This document shows, piece by piece, positions 17,746-25,827 of a stretch of 64,000 nt of DNA. The stretch covers positions 1 to 64,000 of the forward strand of contig DFQQ01000002.1 in the NCBI GenBank assembly GCA_002377855.1, in the 5' to 3' direction. The DNA is from Acidovorax delafieldii (GTDB taxonomy: Bacteria > Pseudomonadota > Gammaproteobacteria > Burkholderiales > Burkholderiaceae_C). Below the pieces are notes generated by a model. That model saw only the letters and a list, made by a program, of their open reading frames with translations, made no database searches and was not told the origin of the DNA. Within the stretch, counting starts at the first letter, position 1. Every line of letters begins with the position of its first letter. The position numbers and the translations under genes are program-made.

Positions 17746-18639
17746 CTACCACGGCGCCCCTTCAAATCGCTGCACTAAAAAGTCCAGCAGCGCCCGCACG
17801 GCGGGCGACAAGTGCCTGCGCGAGGGGTACAGCGCATAGATCGTCATCTCCGGCACCGTCCATTCCGGCAGCACCGCCTGCAACTCGCCACTGCGCAGGT
17901 ACGGGTTGACGAGGTAGGTGGGCTGCAGCGCAATGCCGCCGCCCGCCAGCGCGGCGCGCATCAGCGTGGTGGCCTCGTTGGCGCTGAAGGGGCTGGTCAC
18001 GCCAACGCGCTCTACCACATCGCCCCGCGCAAGCTGCCACACGCTTTTGCCAAAGTTGGCATAGCTCAGGCAGCGGTGGTGGGGCAGGTCGGCGGGCTGC
18101 TGCGGTGTGCCGTGGGCTGCCAGATAGACGGGCGAGGCCACCAGGGCCGACGTGCACTGCGCCAGCGGGCGGCCAATCAGCATCGGGTCGGGCTCGGCGC
18201 TGATGCGGATGGCCAGGTCAATGCGCCGCTCCACTAGGTTCAGCGAGCCTTCGCTGGCATCGAGGTCAATCTTGAGCAGTGGGTGCCGGGCCAGAAAGTC
18301 CGCAATCGCCGCGCCCAGCTGGGCATAGGCAAACGACACGCTGCACGTCAGCCGCAATTGGCCGCGCAGCTCGCCTTCGGCGGTGGTGGCGGTTTCTTCC
18401 TCCAGGTCTGTGGTCAGTGCCAGCATCTGCTGGCAGCGGCGCAGGGCCAGCTCGCCCGCGTCGGTCAGCGTCACGCTGCGGGTGGTGCGCTGCAGCAGGC
18501 GGGCCTGCAGCCACTGCTCCATCTCGGCCACATAGCGCGTCACCATGGCGCGCGACATATCGAGCTTGTCGGCGGTGGCGCTGAAGCTGCCGCTGGTCGC
18601 CACTTCGGCAAACACGCGCATGGCGGTCAGGCGGTCCAT
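17746..18639 (-). CDS. LysR-family transcriptional regulator
   Basis: 297 residues. An N-terminal winged HTH (about 1-60, MDRLTAMRVFAEVATSGSFS) and a LysR effector-binding domain (about 90-290) are complete. It belongs to the CrgA/DsdC-like group that begins MDRLxAMRVF. It is transcribed divergently from the MBL-fold gene at 18754, with a 114-bp intergenic region holding two inverted repeats, so it probably controls that gene and itself. The inducer is unknown. Confidence 0.93.
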   Translation of the reverse strand: MDRLTAMRVFAEVATSGSFSATADKLDMSRAMVTRYVAEMEQWLQARLLQRTTRSVTLTDAGELALRRCQQMLALTTDLEEETATTAEGELRGQLRLTCSVSFAYAQLGAAIADFLARHPLLKIDLDASEGSLNLVERRIDLAIRISAEPDPMLIGRPLAQCTSALVASPVYLAAHGTPQQPADLPHHRCLSYANFGKSVWQLARGDVVERVGVTSPFSANEATTLMRAALAGGGIALQPTYLVNPYLRSGELQAVLPEWTVPEMTIYALYPSRRHLSPAVRALLDFLVQRFEGAPW

Positions 18640-18645
18640 AACTGC

Positions 18646-18715
18646 TTATTTGTTCGATTGGTGAAATAAATATGCGCGAATTATCGGGTTTATTGGATCG
18701 AATCGCGCAAATAAA
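18646..18715. promoter_or_regulatory. Putative LysR operator pair
   Basis: Two interrupted palindromes lie between the divergent LysR and MBL-fold genes: TTATTT ... AAATAA at 18646-18669 and TTTATT ... AAATAAA at 18689-18715. Both have the AT-rich arms and spacing expected of LysR-type binding sites. Confidence 0.5.
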
Positions 18716-18753
18716 CTTTCTCCCATCGTTCACAAACTTCCGGAGAAAACGCC

Positions 18754-19620
18754 ATGTTCCGCACCACCCTCATCGCTGCCACGCTGTCCATCGCTTTCGC
18801 TGGCGCGCACGCTGCGCAGCCCCTGCAAGTCAAGGTCTACAACGCCGATGGCAACAGCTTCAACGTCAACTCCACCCTGGTCTATGGCGAAAAAGAAGCC
18901 ATGGTGATTGACGCTGGCTTTACCCGTGCCGACGCGCTACGCATCGCCGCCAACGTGCTCGACAGCGGCAAGGAGCTCAAGACCATCTACGTGAGCCAGG
19001 CCGACCCTGATTACTACTTTGGCGCGGAGACGATCAAGGAAATCTTTCCCCAGGCCGAGGTGGTGACCACCTCCGCTGTGCTGGAGAAGATCAACGCCAA
19101 GCTCGCAGGCAAGATCGCCTTCTGGGGCCCCAAGATGGGCGCGAACGCACCACGCACCCCCGTGCTGCCCAAGGCCATCAGCGGTAACACGCTGACGGTG
19201 GACGGCCAGACGGTAGAGATCCGTGGCACCACAGGATTGCTGGCACACCGCCCCTATGCCTGGATTCCTTCCATCAAGGCCGTGGTGGGCAACATCGGTG
19301 TGTTCGGCACCAACATGCATGTGTGGACGGCCGACACGCAAACCGTGGCCGAGCGCAGCGCCTGGGTGGCCCAGCTCGACGAAATGGCTGCCCTGCAACC
19401 TGCGCTGGTGGTGCCCGGCCACATGCCTGCAGGCACGGCGCTGGACGTGAGCAACGTGGCCTACACCAAGGGTTACCTGCAAGCGTTTGAGAAGAATGCC
19501 GCTGCCACCAAGACCAGCGCCGAGCTCATCGACGCCATGAAAAAAGCCTACCCCGCAGCGCCCATGGGCCTGTCGCTGGACATTGGTGCCAAGGTGAATA
19601 AGGGCGAGATGAAATGGTAA
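18754..19620 (+). CDS. Secreted MBL-fold protein with altered metal motif
   Basis: 288 residues, GGAG at a good distance before the ATG, and a signal peptide (about 1-21, ending AHAAQ). The metallo-beta-lactamase fold is visible: NSTLVYGEKEAMVIDAGF, the following helix, and VVPGHMPAG near the end. The motif position that normally reads THxHxDH reads SQADPDY at residues 81-87: only the Asp is kept and three expected His are Gln, Asp and Tyr. The later His of VVPGHM is present. It may bind metal differently or not at all. A divergent LysR gene probably regulates it. Substrate unknown. Confidence 0.85.
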   Translation: MFRTTLIAATLSIAFAGAHAAQPLQVKVYNADGNSFNVNSTLVYGEKEAMVIDAGFTRADALRIAANVLDSGKELKTIYVSQADPDYYFGAETIKEIFPQAEVVTTSAVLEKINAKLAGKIAFWGPKMGANAPRTPVLPKAISGNTLTVDGQTVEIRGTTGLLAHRPYAWIPSIKAVVGNIGVFGTNMHVWTADTQTVAERSAWVAQLDEMAALQPALVVPGHMPAGTALDVSNVAYTKGYLQAFEKNAAATKTSAELIDAMKKAYPAAPMGLSLDIGAKVNKGEMKW

Positions 19621-19675
19621 GCACCGGGTGGGCTGGCGCAGGTTCTCGCGGGTTGAGGACGCTCGTCATGCCCAA

Positions 19676-19701
19676 CCGTTTCGGTGGGGCCTGTCGAAGC
19701 C
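19676..19701 (+). repeat. Degenerate copy of a short GTTCGGG...GTCGAAGCC repeat
   Basis: The 26 bp match the motif at 23482-23507 with several substitutions; both end in TGTCGAAGCC. It lies in the 162-bp gap after the MBL-fold gene, in which I see nothing else. Confidence 0.45.
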
Positions 19702-19782
19702 AGCGCGCGGTGGCAAGCCCTACAACGGGATCAAGGCAAGCGGCACAGGGGCACAGGGCAGAGCACAGAGGCATCCCCCCCG

Positions 19783-20649
19783 TTACGCGCCCAGCGTACG
19801 CACCACCTGCTCATACATCGCGTCCACCGCTGCCGAGCGCTGCGACACCTTGCTGCGCAGCACTGCCACGTGCATCGCATCGAGTGGCGGCAGGTCAAAC
19901 TCCGCTGGCAGGTTTTGCAGGATCTGCAGATTGGGCGGCACGCTGCAGCGCGTGAGCACGGCCACCGCCAAGCCGCTTTCCACAGCGGCCAACTGGCCCG
20001 CCAGGCTGGAGCTGTGGTACACGATGCGGTAGGCACGCCGCCGCGCCGCCAGTGCCGACAGGGTGGCCTGCCGCGCCATGCTGGTCGATTCGTACACCGC
20101 AATCGGCAGCGGGTCGCGTCGCCAGGCTTCGTACTGCGCCGCGCCCACCCACACCAGCGGCTCGTCAAACAGAAAGCGTCCGCGCTGCGGCTTGTCGCGC
20201 GAGACCAGGGCCAGGTCCAGTTCGCCGCGCACCACGCGCGGGATGAGCGAGGTCGATTGCTCGCAGGTCAGCTCAATCTCCACCCCCTGGTAGCGGTGCG
20301 AAAAACTGCGCAGCACTGGCGTGAGGTAGGTCGAGGCGTAGTCGTCGGGCACGCCCAGCCGCACCCGGCCCGCCAGCTTTGGGCCAAACAGCGCGGCATG
20401 TGCCTCTGCCTGCAAATCAAGCACGCGGCGCGCGTACGACAGCAGTTGCGCGCCAGCAGGCGTCACCTCCAAATGGCGCGGGCCGCGCAGCAGCACCGGG
20501 CGATCCAGCGCGGCCTCCAGCTTCTTGATCTGCATGCTGACCGCCGACTGCGAGCGGTGCACCAGCGGTGCCGCGCCCGAGAGCGAGCCTGCGTCCACCA
20601 CGGCCACAAAGGCGCGCAGCCAGTCGATCTGAAAGTCCGGGTAGTTCAT
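19783..20649 (-). CDS. LysR-family transcriptional regulator
   Basis: 288 residues with an N-terminal winged HTH (about 8-65, WLRAFVAVVDAGSLSGAAPLVHRSQSAVSMQIKKLE split by the recognition helix) and an effector domain (about 90-285) beginning GRVRLGVPDDYAS. It is divergent from the EamA transporter gene with a 120-bp gap containing an inverted repeat, which suggests that it regulates that transporter. The ligand is unknown. Confidence 0.93.
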   Translation of the reverse strand: MNYPDFQIDWLRAFVAVVDAGSLSGAAPLVHRSQSAVSMQIKKLEAALDRPVLLRGPRHLEVTPAGAQLLSYARRVLDLQAEAHAALFGPKLAGRVRLGVPDDYASTYLTPVLRSFSHRYQGVEIELTCEQSTSLIPRVVRGELDLALVSRDKPQRGRFLFDEPLVWVGAAQYEAWRRDPLPIAVYESTSMARQATLSALAARRRAYRIVYHSSSLAGQLAAVESGLAVAVLTRCSVPPNLQILQNLPAEFDLPPLDAMHVAVLRSKVSQRSAAVDAMYEQVVRTLGA

Positions 20650-20695
20650 CGCGTTGGATCGCTAGTGGGTGGCGGCAAGGAGGCCCGCTTTTGAT

Positions 20696-20711
20696 ATTTC
20701 GTTTATCGAAT
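20696..20711. promoter_or_regulatory. Putative LysR operator
   Basis: TTCG-N5-CGAA (20698-20710) inside a longer imperfect palindrome, in the divergent region between the LysR gene and the EamA transporter. Confidence 0.4.
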
Positions 20712-20769
20712 GGTAGCTGTTCGAACTATGCGCTTTACACCGCAGTGGCAATCACTGAGCATCGACGGC

Positions 20770-21732
20770 ATGAACCACAAAGCCAGCGTTGCAGCGCCCT
20801 CATCACTTGCTCTGCCCGTCGCATCCACCGCGCCCGGCGGCACCCGCGCGCGTGACGGCCAGTGGCTGCTGATCGCAGGCGGCGTGCTGCTGGGCACCAT
20901 CGGCGTGTTTGTGGAAGAGGCGGGCCAGCACCCGCTGGTCACCGTGTGGTTCCGCTGCGCGTTTGGCGCGCTGGCGCTGCTGGCCTGGTGCCTGGCCACC
21001 GGGCGGGGCCGTCAACTGCTATTGCATGGGCGTGCGCGCTGGGTGGCCTGCGCCACGGGTGTGCTCATGGTGCTGAACTGGGCCCTGTTTTTTGCGGCCA
21101 TCCCGCGCACGTCCATCGCCGTGGCCACGGTGGTGTTTCACATCCAGCCGATCTGGGTCATCGTGTGTGGCGCGCTGTTTTTGCGCGAGGCCGTCTCGCC
21201 CATGCAATGGCTCGCCACGCTGGCCGCACTGGGCGGCCTGGTGCTGACCACCGGCCTGCTCGACGGCACTGCAGCGGCCAGCAGCAGCGGCGGCGGCTAC
21301 CTGGCGGGTGTGCTGATGTGCCTGGCGGGCTCTTTTTGCTATGCCGGAGTGACCTTGCTCGCCAACACACAGAAAACCATCAGCCCCTTTGCGATGGCGC
21401 TGTGGCAGTGCCTGGTGGGCGCCGTGGTGCTGGTGTGGGCGCCCTTCGTGCTGGGCTGGCCGCAGCACGGCGCCGCGTGGGGCTGGCTGCTGGGCCTGGG
21501 CGTGCTGCACACGGGGCTGGCGTATGTGGTGCTGTTCGCGGGCATGGCGCGCCTGGGGCTGGGGCGCATTGCGGTGCTGCAGTTTGTGTACCCGCTCACG
21601 GCGGTGCTAGTGGACTGGGCGGTGTATGGGCGCACGCTCAGCCCTGTGCAATTGGCCGGCGTGGGGCTGATGGCCACTGCGCTCTGGACCATCCGGCGGC
21701 CTGCCAACGCAAAGGCCGTGCGCGGCAGCTGA
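20770..21732 (+). CDS. EamA/DMT-family transporter
   Basis: 320 residues from ATG 20770; an in-frame ATG at 20728 is also possible. About ten predicted membrane helices form two EamA repeats, with FFAAIPRTSIAVATVVFHIQPIWV (read in two parts) in the first and YVVLFAGMARLGLGRIAVLQFVYPL in the second. Such carriers export amino acids or other small metabolites; the substrate cannot be inferred. The divergent LysR gene is a likely regulator. Confidence 0.88.
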   Translation: MNHKASVAAPSSLALPVASTAPGGTRARDGQWLLIAGGVLLGTIGVFVEEAGQHPLVTVWFRCAFGALALLAWCLATGRGRQLLLHGRARWVACATGVLMVLNWALFFAAIPRTSIAVATVVFHIQPIWVIVCGALFLREAVSPMQWLATLAALGGLVLTTGLLDGTAAASSSGGGYLAGVLMCLAGSFCYAGVTLLANTQKTISPFAMALWQCLVGAVVLVWAPFVLGWPQHGAAWGWLLGLGVLHTGLAYVVLFAGMARLGLGRIAVLQFVYPLTAVLVDWAVYGRTLSPVQLAGVGLMATALWTIRRPANAKAVRGS

Positions 21733-21915
21733 AGGCCAACGCCATCCACATCGTTAGAGCCATTGGCCACAGCCTGTGGAAGGGCTTTCTCAGCAAACGC
21801 ACCGGCTTCTACAAAGCCGGCCCGGTTCAGCCCAGTTCAGCCCGCACGGTGGTGGGTTGGCTTTGAGCCCGGCAGATGCATGGCGTGCCGGGCTGGGCCA
21901 TGCGGCGCAGCAGGG

Positions 21916-22875
21916 CTATGGCCCAAACACCAGCGCCTGGTGCGCCCCCACGCCCGCCAGCACGCCTTCGGCCGAGGCCAGCGTGGCGTTGTGCCGCATC
22001 AGCGTCAGGTCGCCTGCGGCATACACGCCGGGCACGGTGGTCATCTTGTTGGCATCGGTGCGGATGCACGGGCCCATGGGCCCATCGTCAAACGCGCAGC
22101 CCAGCTGCTCGGCCAGCGGGCTGGCGGGGCGGGCGGTGGCGGCCACATACAGCGCACCCAGCGGCACCACGCGCGCATCGCCGCTGCCGGTGGCCTGCAG
22201 GCGCACGCCCTGCAGCGCCTGGCCAGGGCCTTCCAGCGCGGCGATGGGTGCGGGCTCGATGGTCATGCCCAGCGCCAGCAGCCGTTCGCGCTCGGCGCTC
22301 TCCAGCGTGGTGTCGCCATTCAGAAAGAGGGTGGTCGGGCCCCAGTCGGCAATCAGCTGCGCGTGCATGCCCGACTGCGGCGAGTGGTACAGCACGCCCA
22401 GCCGCTGGCCTGCAAATTCATAGCCATGGCAATACGGACAGTGCAAAACCGATGCGCCCCAGCGCTCGCGCAGACCTGCAATCTCGGGCAAGCCATCCTG
22501 CACGCCAAAGGCCAGCACCAGCTTGTGGGCCTCCATGGTTGCGCCATCTTCCAGCACCACTTCAAACCCGTTCTCGGGTGACCCGGCGCGTTGCTGCGCC
22601 GTGACCGACACCACCGTGCCCTGCACAAAACCCACCGTGGGGTAGGCCGCTAGCTTGCGCCGCGCCTGCTCGATCATTGCCAGCGGCGGCTCGCCGTCTT
22701 GCCCGAAGAAGCCGTGCGACGCTGCCGCAAACCGGTTGCGCGGCTGGCCTGCATTCACCACACACACCCGCCGCCGGGCGCGCGCCAGCTGCATTGCGGC
22801 CGACAGGCCGGCAAAGCTGCCGCCTATCACGATCACCTCATACGCCTGGGTGGTTGTCATTGCTGCTCTCGCCAT
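21916..22875 (-). CDS. FAD-dependent oxidoreductase, thioredoxin-reductase-like
   Basis: 319 residues from ATG 22875, chosen because AAGGAG lies eight bases upstream. The FAD-binding GGSFAGLSAA motif stands near the N-terminus, a CxxC redox pair appears as HCPYCHGYE (about residue 150), and the C-terminal FAD motif TVPGVYAAGDLT is complete. These features match the short thioredoxin-reductase-like flavoproteins, which move electrons from NAD(P)H to a disulfide or other acceptor. Its start overlaps the end of the upstream Rrf2 gene by 38 bp, so the two form one operon and expression is probably Rrf2-controlled. Confidence 0.9.
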   Translation of the reverse strand: MARAAMTTTQAYEVIVIGGSFAGLSAAMQLARARRRVCVVNAGQPRNRFAAASHGFFGQDGEPPLAMIEQARRKLAAYPTVGFVQGTVVSVTAQQRAGSPENGFEVVLEDGATMEAHKLVLAFGVQDGLPEIAGLRERWGASVLHCPYCHGYEFAGQRLGVLYHSPQSGMHAQLIADWGPTTLFLNGDTTLESAERERLLALGMTIEPAPIAALEGPGQALQGVRLQATGSGDARVVPLGALYVAATARPASPLAEQLGCAFDDGPMGPCIRTDANKMTTVPGVYAAGDLTLMRHNATLASAEGVLAGVGAHQALVFGP

Positions 22876-23326
22876 GCTCAATCTCCTTGTGACCGTGGCA
22901 CCCGGCCACCATGCGTTCATGAAACTCGGCCGACAGCTGCGCCAGCGTTACCGCGCCCAGCCGCGCCAGCAGCGCTTCTTCTGCAGCCTGGTAGGCGTCG
23001 GTCAGTGCGCGGTTCACCGCTTGTTCGACGATGCAGCCGGGGCTCTCTACCCGGTTGCCCACCGCCAGCAGCGTGGGCGCGCCCAGCGCCTCGTAGATGT
23101 CGCGCAGCGTGATGTCGGTGAGCGGGCACGACAGCACCCACCCGCCACCATGCCCCTTGGCCGAGGTGACAAACCCCGCGTACCGCAGCCCCGCCATCAG
23201 GCGGCGCACCACCACCGGGTTGGTCTGCATGGCCTGCGCCATCGCCTCGGACGTGGCGGGCCCCTCCATCTCTGCCATGTGCAGCAGCGCGTGGAGAACG
23301 TTGGAAAGTCGGCTATCTCGTTTCAT
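22838..23326 (-). CDS. Rrf2-family transcriptional regulator
   Basis: 162 residues. A winged HTH (about 1-75, VLHALLHMAEMEG and VVVRRLMAGLRYAGFVTSAKGHGGG) is followed by the Rrf2 dimerisation helix. The usual three-Cys iron-sulfur cluster of IscR/NsrR is absent: one Cys is seen in ESPGC and one in the C-terminal GCHGH. Rrf2 proteins without the cluster often sense other redox signals. The gene overlaps and precedes the flavoprotein gene, the likely target. Confidence 0.9.
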   Translation of the reverse strand: MKRDSRLSNVLHALLHMAEMEGPATSEAMAQAMQTNPVVVRRLMAGLRYAGFVTSAKGHGGGWVLSCPLTDITLRDIYEALGAPTLLAVGNRVESPGCIVEQAVNRALTDAYQAAEEALLARLGAVTLAQLSAEFHERMVAGCHGHKEIEHGESSNDNHPGV

Positions 23327-23390
23327 GCAACATTAAAAGTTGCGTAATGCTAGCATGGGCCTGGAAGCTGCGCTGGCACGCACAGATTGC

Positions 23391-23448
23391 ACTATTGAAT
23401 TGATAGCTGCATGCGCTTATTGAATAAGCGCTGGAGGCCAATTTGGCT
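23391..23448 (+). repeat. Dispersed palindromic repeat, copy B (intergenic)
   Basis: Full-length direct copy: CTATTGAATTGATAGCTGC, then GCGCTTATTGAATAAGCGC as the second hairpin (about 23413-23431), ending GAGGCCAATTTGG. It lies between the Rrf2 start and the methyltransferase gene. Confidence 0.9.
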
Positions 23449-23481
23449 TGAATTTTCATACAGTGTGCTGCACGCCTCCGC

Positions 23482-23507
23482 CCGTTCGGGCTGAGCTTGT
23501 CGAAGCC
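23482..23507 (+). repeat. Short GTTCGGG...GTCGAAGCC repeat
   Basis: The sequence CCGTTCGGGCTGAGC followed by TTGTCGAAGCC resembles a short motif that I recall as abundant in Comamonadaceae genomes. A degenerate copy lies at 19676-19701. Confidence 0.5.
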
Positions 23508-23585
23508 ATGCACCGCCGGTCAAACCCTCCAGCCAAGCGCAGCCCAAGCGCCATACCTGCCACACCCGCCACAAACCGCCGCACC

Positions 23586-24314
23586 ATGACCGAGCCCACC
23601 ACACCCCACTTCACCGACCCCGCCGCCATCGCCCGCTACGCGGATGGCCCCCGCCGCAACGTACCCGGCTACGACGGCCTGCTGCGCATGTCGCGCATCC
23701 TGCTGGCCGAGCGCGTGCCCGCCCAGGGCCGCGTGCTGGTGGTGGGTGCGGGCGGCGGGCTGGAACTGGAAGACATGGCACTCGCTCACCCCGGCTGGCG
23801 GTTTGACGGCGTGGACCCCAGCCAACCCATGCTGGACCTGGCCGCCCAACGGCTGCAGAGCGCGGGCGTGCCCGGCGACCGCGTGGCGTTGCACCACGGC
23901 TACGTGCATACCGCACCGGCCGGGCTGTTTGATGGCGCTACGTGCCTGCTGACTTTGCACTTTGTGCCGCGTGAGGATCGGGCGCCCATGCTGGCGGAGA
24001 TCCGGCGGCGGCTGAAGCCCGGCGCGCCGTTGGTGGTGGCACATTTGAGCGTGGCGGATGGGGACGGCCCGGGCGGTGAAGGCGCGGCAGGGGAGCGCGA
24101 TCTGTGGCTCTCGCGCTATGCCGCGTTTCAGGTGGCGTCCGGCGTCGCGCCGGAGCATGCAGCCAGGGGGCGCGACAAGGTGGCTGCGGAGTTGGCGGTG
24201 CTGACGCCGCAGGAGGATGAGGCTGCTTTGCGCAAGGCGGGGTTCAGCGATGTGCGGTTGTTTTATATGGGGTTTGCGTTTAGGGGGTGGGTGGCGTGCG
24301 TTTTTTCGGGATGA
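23586..24314 (+). CDS. Class I SAM-dependent methyltransferase
   Basis: 242 residues from ATG 23586. The SAM-binding motif I reads VLVVGAGGGLELE (about 50-62) and motif II reads DGVDPSQPMLDLA; the later motif LLTLHFVPREDRAPML and KPGAPLVVAHL complete the Rossmann methyltransferase core. Substrate unknown. It converges on the integron cassette array, whose outermost attC begins 49 bp downstream. I see no attC on its left side, so it is probably chromosomal rather than a cassette. Confidence 0.86.
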   Translation: MTEPTTPHFTDPAAIARYADGPRRNVPGYDGLLRMSRILLAERVPAQGRVLVVGAGGGLELEDMALAHPGWRFDGVDPSQPMLDLAAQRLQSAGVPGDRVALHHGYVHTAPAGLFDGATCLLTLHFVPREDRAPMLAEIRRRLKPGAPLVVAHLSVADGDGPGGEGAAGERDLWLSRYAAFQVASGVAPEHAARGRDKVAAELAVLTPQEDEAALRKAGFSDVRLFYMGFAFRGWVACVFSG

Positions 24315-24363
24315 CAGACTGCGTTCGGCCAGGAGCAGCCGGTGGAAGCGAATGGAAGCGGAC

Positions 24364-24450
24364 GCTCAACGTCGGAGCTGACCGGAACGCACCACTCGCG
24401 GCGAAGCCGCAGCCTGCAGGTGTGTTTCCGCGTCGAGCGACTTGTTAAAG
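24364..24450 (-). repeat. attC site of cassette 5
   Basis: 87-bp palindrome. The plus strand opens with GCTCAAC (24364-24370) and closes with GTTAAAG (24444-24450). Inner arms GGAACGCACC and GGTGTGTTTCC pair. On the minus strand it starts TTAACAAGTCG, a common attC opening, and ends ACGTTGAGC. It marks the distal end of the array. Confidence 0.8.
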
Positions 24451-24460
24451 AGCATGGCGG

Positions 24461-24958
24461 CTAGGTGCAAGTGAAATTGAACGACACCCCAAGATTTAGC
24501 TCCCTCGTGATGGTCATTGACTTGGCATCAATGCTGAAGACCGGATAGATGCTCTCGGATAGACAGCCTAAGGAAATGTCTGCCCATGCGGCACTTGCAA
24601 TGAGTTGACTGAAGTATGTCTTATGAGCAGAGACTGCGTTCCAGAGCCAAACGAGATGTTCTTCAAGAGAAGCCCCGTCGTCCAGCGGTGATCTCAGCAT
24701 CCAAAGATCCTCAGGCCACGACCCCAATGCCGCAGTTCGTTTGCTACGCGGATCACCAGCTCTATGCACATACGACGGCATAAGCCCAGTTTCGAGAGAA
24801 ATCTTCTCGTGCTGCGTTCCAACTCCAGCTATTCGGAGCGCTGCGTCGAAGCGGAACGACGACTGATTGCGTGCAGGTGTTCGGACGCCCACTTCACGCT
24901 GCCTACGTCGCTGCGACCGGACAAGGCGTTTTCGCGTGCCTGTGCTTATGCGTGGCAT
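24461..24958 (-). CDS. Integron cassette 5: DUF4279 domain protein
   Basis: 165 residues if read from ATG 24958; a GTG at 24892 is an alternative and would start nearer to the domain. The C-terminal 125 residues fit DUF4279: ISLETGLMPSYVHRAGDP, WMLRSPLDDGASLEEHLVWL (in parts), and a Cys-containing CLSESIYPVFSIDAKSM followed by LNLGVSFNF. DUF4279 proteins often occur in integron cassettes and have no established function. The reading frame continues upstream across attC4, but I reject that longer form because it would cross a cassette boundary. The stop lies just before attC5. Confidence 0.7.
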   Translation of the reverse strand: MPRISTGTRKRLVRSQRRRQREVGVRTPARNQSSFRFDAALRIAGVGTQHEKISLETGLMPSYVHRAGDPRSKRTAALGSWPEDLWMLRSPLDDGASLEEHLVWLWNAVSAHKTYFSQLIASAAWADISLGCLSESIYPVFSIDAKSMTITRELNLGVSFNFTCT

Positions 24959-24966
24959 AGAGTGCG

Positions 24967-25023
24967 CTTTAACGTCGGCGCTCAGCGGGCGGCGAAGCCG
25001 TCCGCTGCAGCAAAAGGTTGAAC
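24967..25023 (-). repeat. attC site of cassette 4
   Basis: 57-bp palindrome: plus-strand CTTTAAC (24967-24973) to GTTGAAC (25017-25023), with stem CAGCGGGCGG/CCGTCCGCTG around CGAAG. The first core base departs from consensus. The cassette 4 ORF ends inside it, as is usual. Confidence 0.75.
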
Positions 25024-25326
25024 CGCTTGCGCATAGACCAACAATCCATCGCGATAGACCTTTGCTTCGTGATGCGGGTAGACGTGATGGCCGCAATGCT
25101 CCGTGAATACTGCGATCGCGCGCTTCGCTTCGCTGGCGATCTGAAACGCCCACTCGAACTGCACGATAGAGCCATCCATCAGCTCAGTTCGCAGTTGACC
25201 ACCCGGAAAGTCAAACCACGGCCGAACCTGTTGCAAAACATCGTCCACGGATCGTCCGAAGTGCGCCGCGAGTTCGGAGGCCCACTCGGTTTCGAGCTGC
25301 CGCGCTAAAGCCGGGACTGGGTACAT
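24982..25326 (-). CDS. Integron cassette 4: hypothetical protein
   Basis: 114 residues from ATG 25326; a TTG three codons earlier lies in the attC3 core and is less likely. Unrecognised, soluble-looking protein: an N-terminal helical part (ALARQLETEWASELAAHFG), a middle region WFDFPGGQLRTELMDGSIVQ, and AFQIASEAKRAIAVFTEHCG with a single Cys, then VYRDGLLVYAQ. No membrane segment or signal peptide. The stop codon lies inside attC4, typical of cassette genes. Function unknown. Confidence 0.65.
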   Translation of the reverse strand: MYPVPALARQLETEWASELAAHFGRSVDDVLQQVRPWFDFPGGQLRTELMDGSIVQFEWAFQIASEAKRAIAVFTEHCGHHVYPHHEAKVYRDGLLVYAQAVQPFAAADGFAAR

Positions 25327-25329
25327 GCG

Positions 25330-25389
25330 GTTCAACGGACAAAGTAAGCGGCTGGCCGAAGGCCAGTCCGCTTGACTGAATGGTTAGCC
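25330..25389 (-). repeat. attC site of cassette 3
   Basis: 60-bp palindrome: plus-strand GTTCAAC (25330-25336) to GTTAGCC (25383-25389), with stem AAGCGGCTGGCC/GGCCAGTCCGCTT around GAA. It closely resembles the attC at 25725-25784. Confidence 0.85.
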
Positions 25390-25412
25390 ATACGCAGCCA
25401 GAAGCCCGTGAG

Positions 25413-25697
25413 TTACCTGACCGCTGACTTAACAAGCCAGATGAAAAATATGGGCAAGCCTAATCCAATAGCTATACCACTTACGATCATTTTTATATTT
25501 CTTCTATTGGAAGCAATTTCTAACTGACTTTGCTTGGTATTTTTTCGGACGATTCTTAGCAATAAAACTGTGACGAATAACGCCGTAGTCGATTTTATAT
25601 ACGAGGCTGTATTTGAGCTTTGGACTGCGTCAAATAGTAAAACGGCGACAAGGAAGGTGCCAATGATTGCGATGACTAATTTAAGAACTTTGTGCAT
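25413..25697 (-). CDS. Integron cassette 3: small membrane protein
   Basis: 94 residues from ATG 25697. Two strongly hydrophobic segments, about 5-25 (VIAIIGTFLVAVLLFDA) and 70-90 (VSGIAIGLGLPIFFIWLV), plus a weaker central one (about 36-50), flank a basic loop (RKNTKQSQLE). The gene is clearly richer in A and T than the surrounding DNA and uses different codons, which supports recent acquisition. Nothing in it is recognisable. It lies between attC2 and attC3. Confidence 0.65.
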   Translation of the reverse strand: MHKVLKLVIAIIGTFLVAVLLFDAVQSSNTASYIKSTTALFVTVLLLRIVRKNTKQSQLEIASNRRNIKMIVSGIAIGLGLPIFFIWLVKSAVR

Positions 25698-25724
25698 GGA
25701 TGTGGTGTGTGACCTGTTGCCGAA

Positions 25725-25784
25725 GGCTAACGAACAAGGTAAGCGGCTGGCTGTAGGCCAGTCCGCTTGACCGCCGGGTTAGGC
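25725..25784 (-). repeat. attC site of cassette 2
   Basis: 60-bp palindrome: plus-strand GGCTAAC (25725-25731) to GTTAGGC (25778-25784), with AAGCGGCTGGC/GCCAGTCCGCTT stem. On the minus strand it begins GCCTAACCCGGCGGTCAAGC, a typical short attC opening. Confidence 0.88.
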
Positions 25785-25827
25785 GCCATTGCGCCGCTGA
25801 CCTTGAATTTGGGAAGGAACACGACGT

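Noticed and set aside
17298..17765. A 155-codon open frame on the minus strand as one intact gene
   Set aside because: Only its second half resembles LysR; the first half reads across the antisense of a Bug remnant and repeat copy F.
23586..24314. Methyltransferase as a sixth, reversed cassette
   Set aside because: No attC lies on its left side and its composition is like that of the chromosome.
24461..25153. A longer version of the DUF4279 cassette gene starting at 25153
   Set aside because: It would cross attC4 into the previous cassette, which is not expected for a cassette gene.
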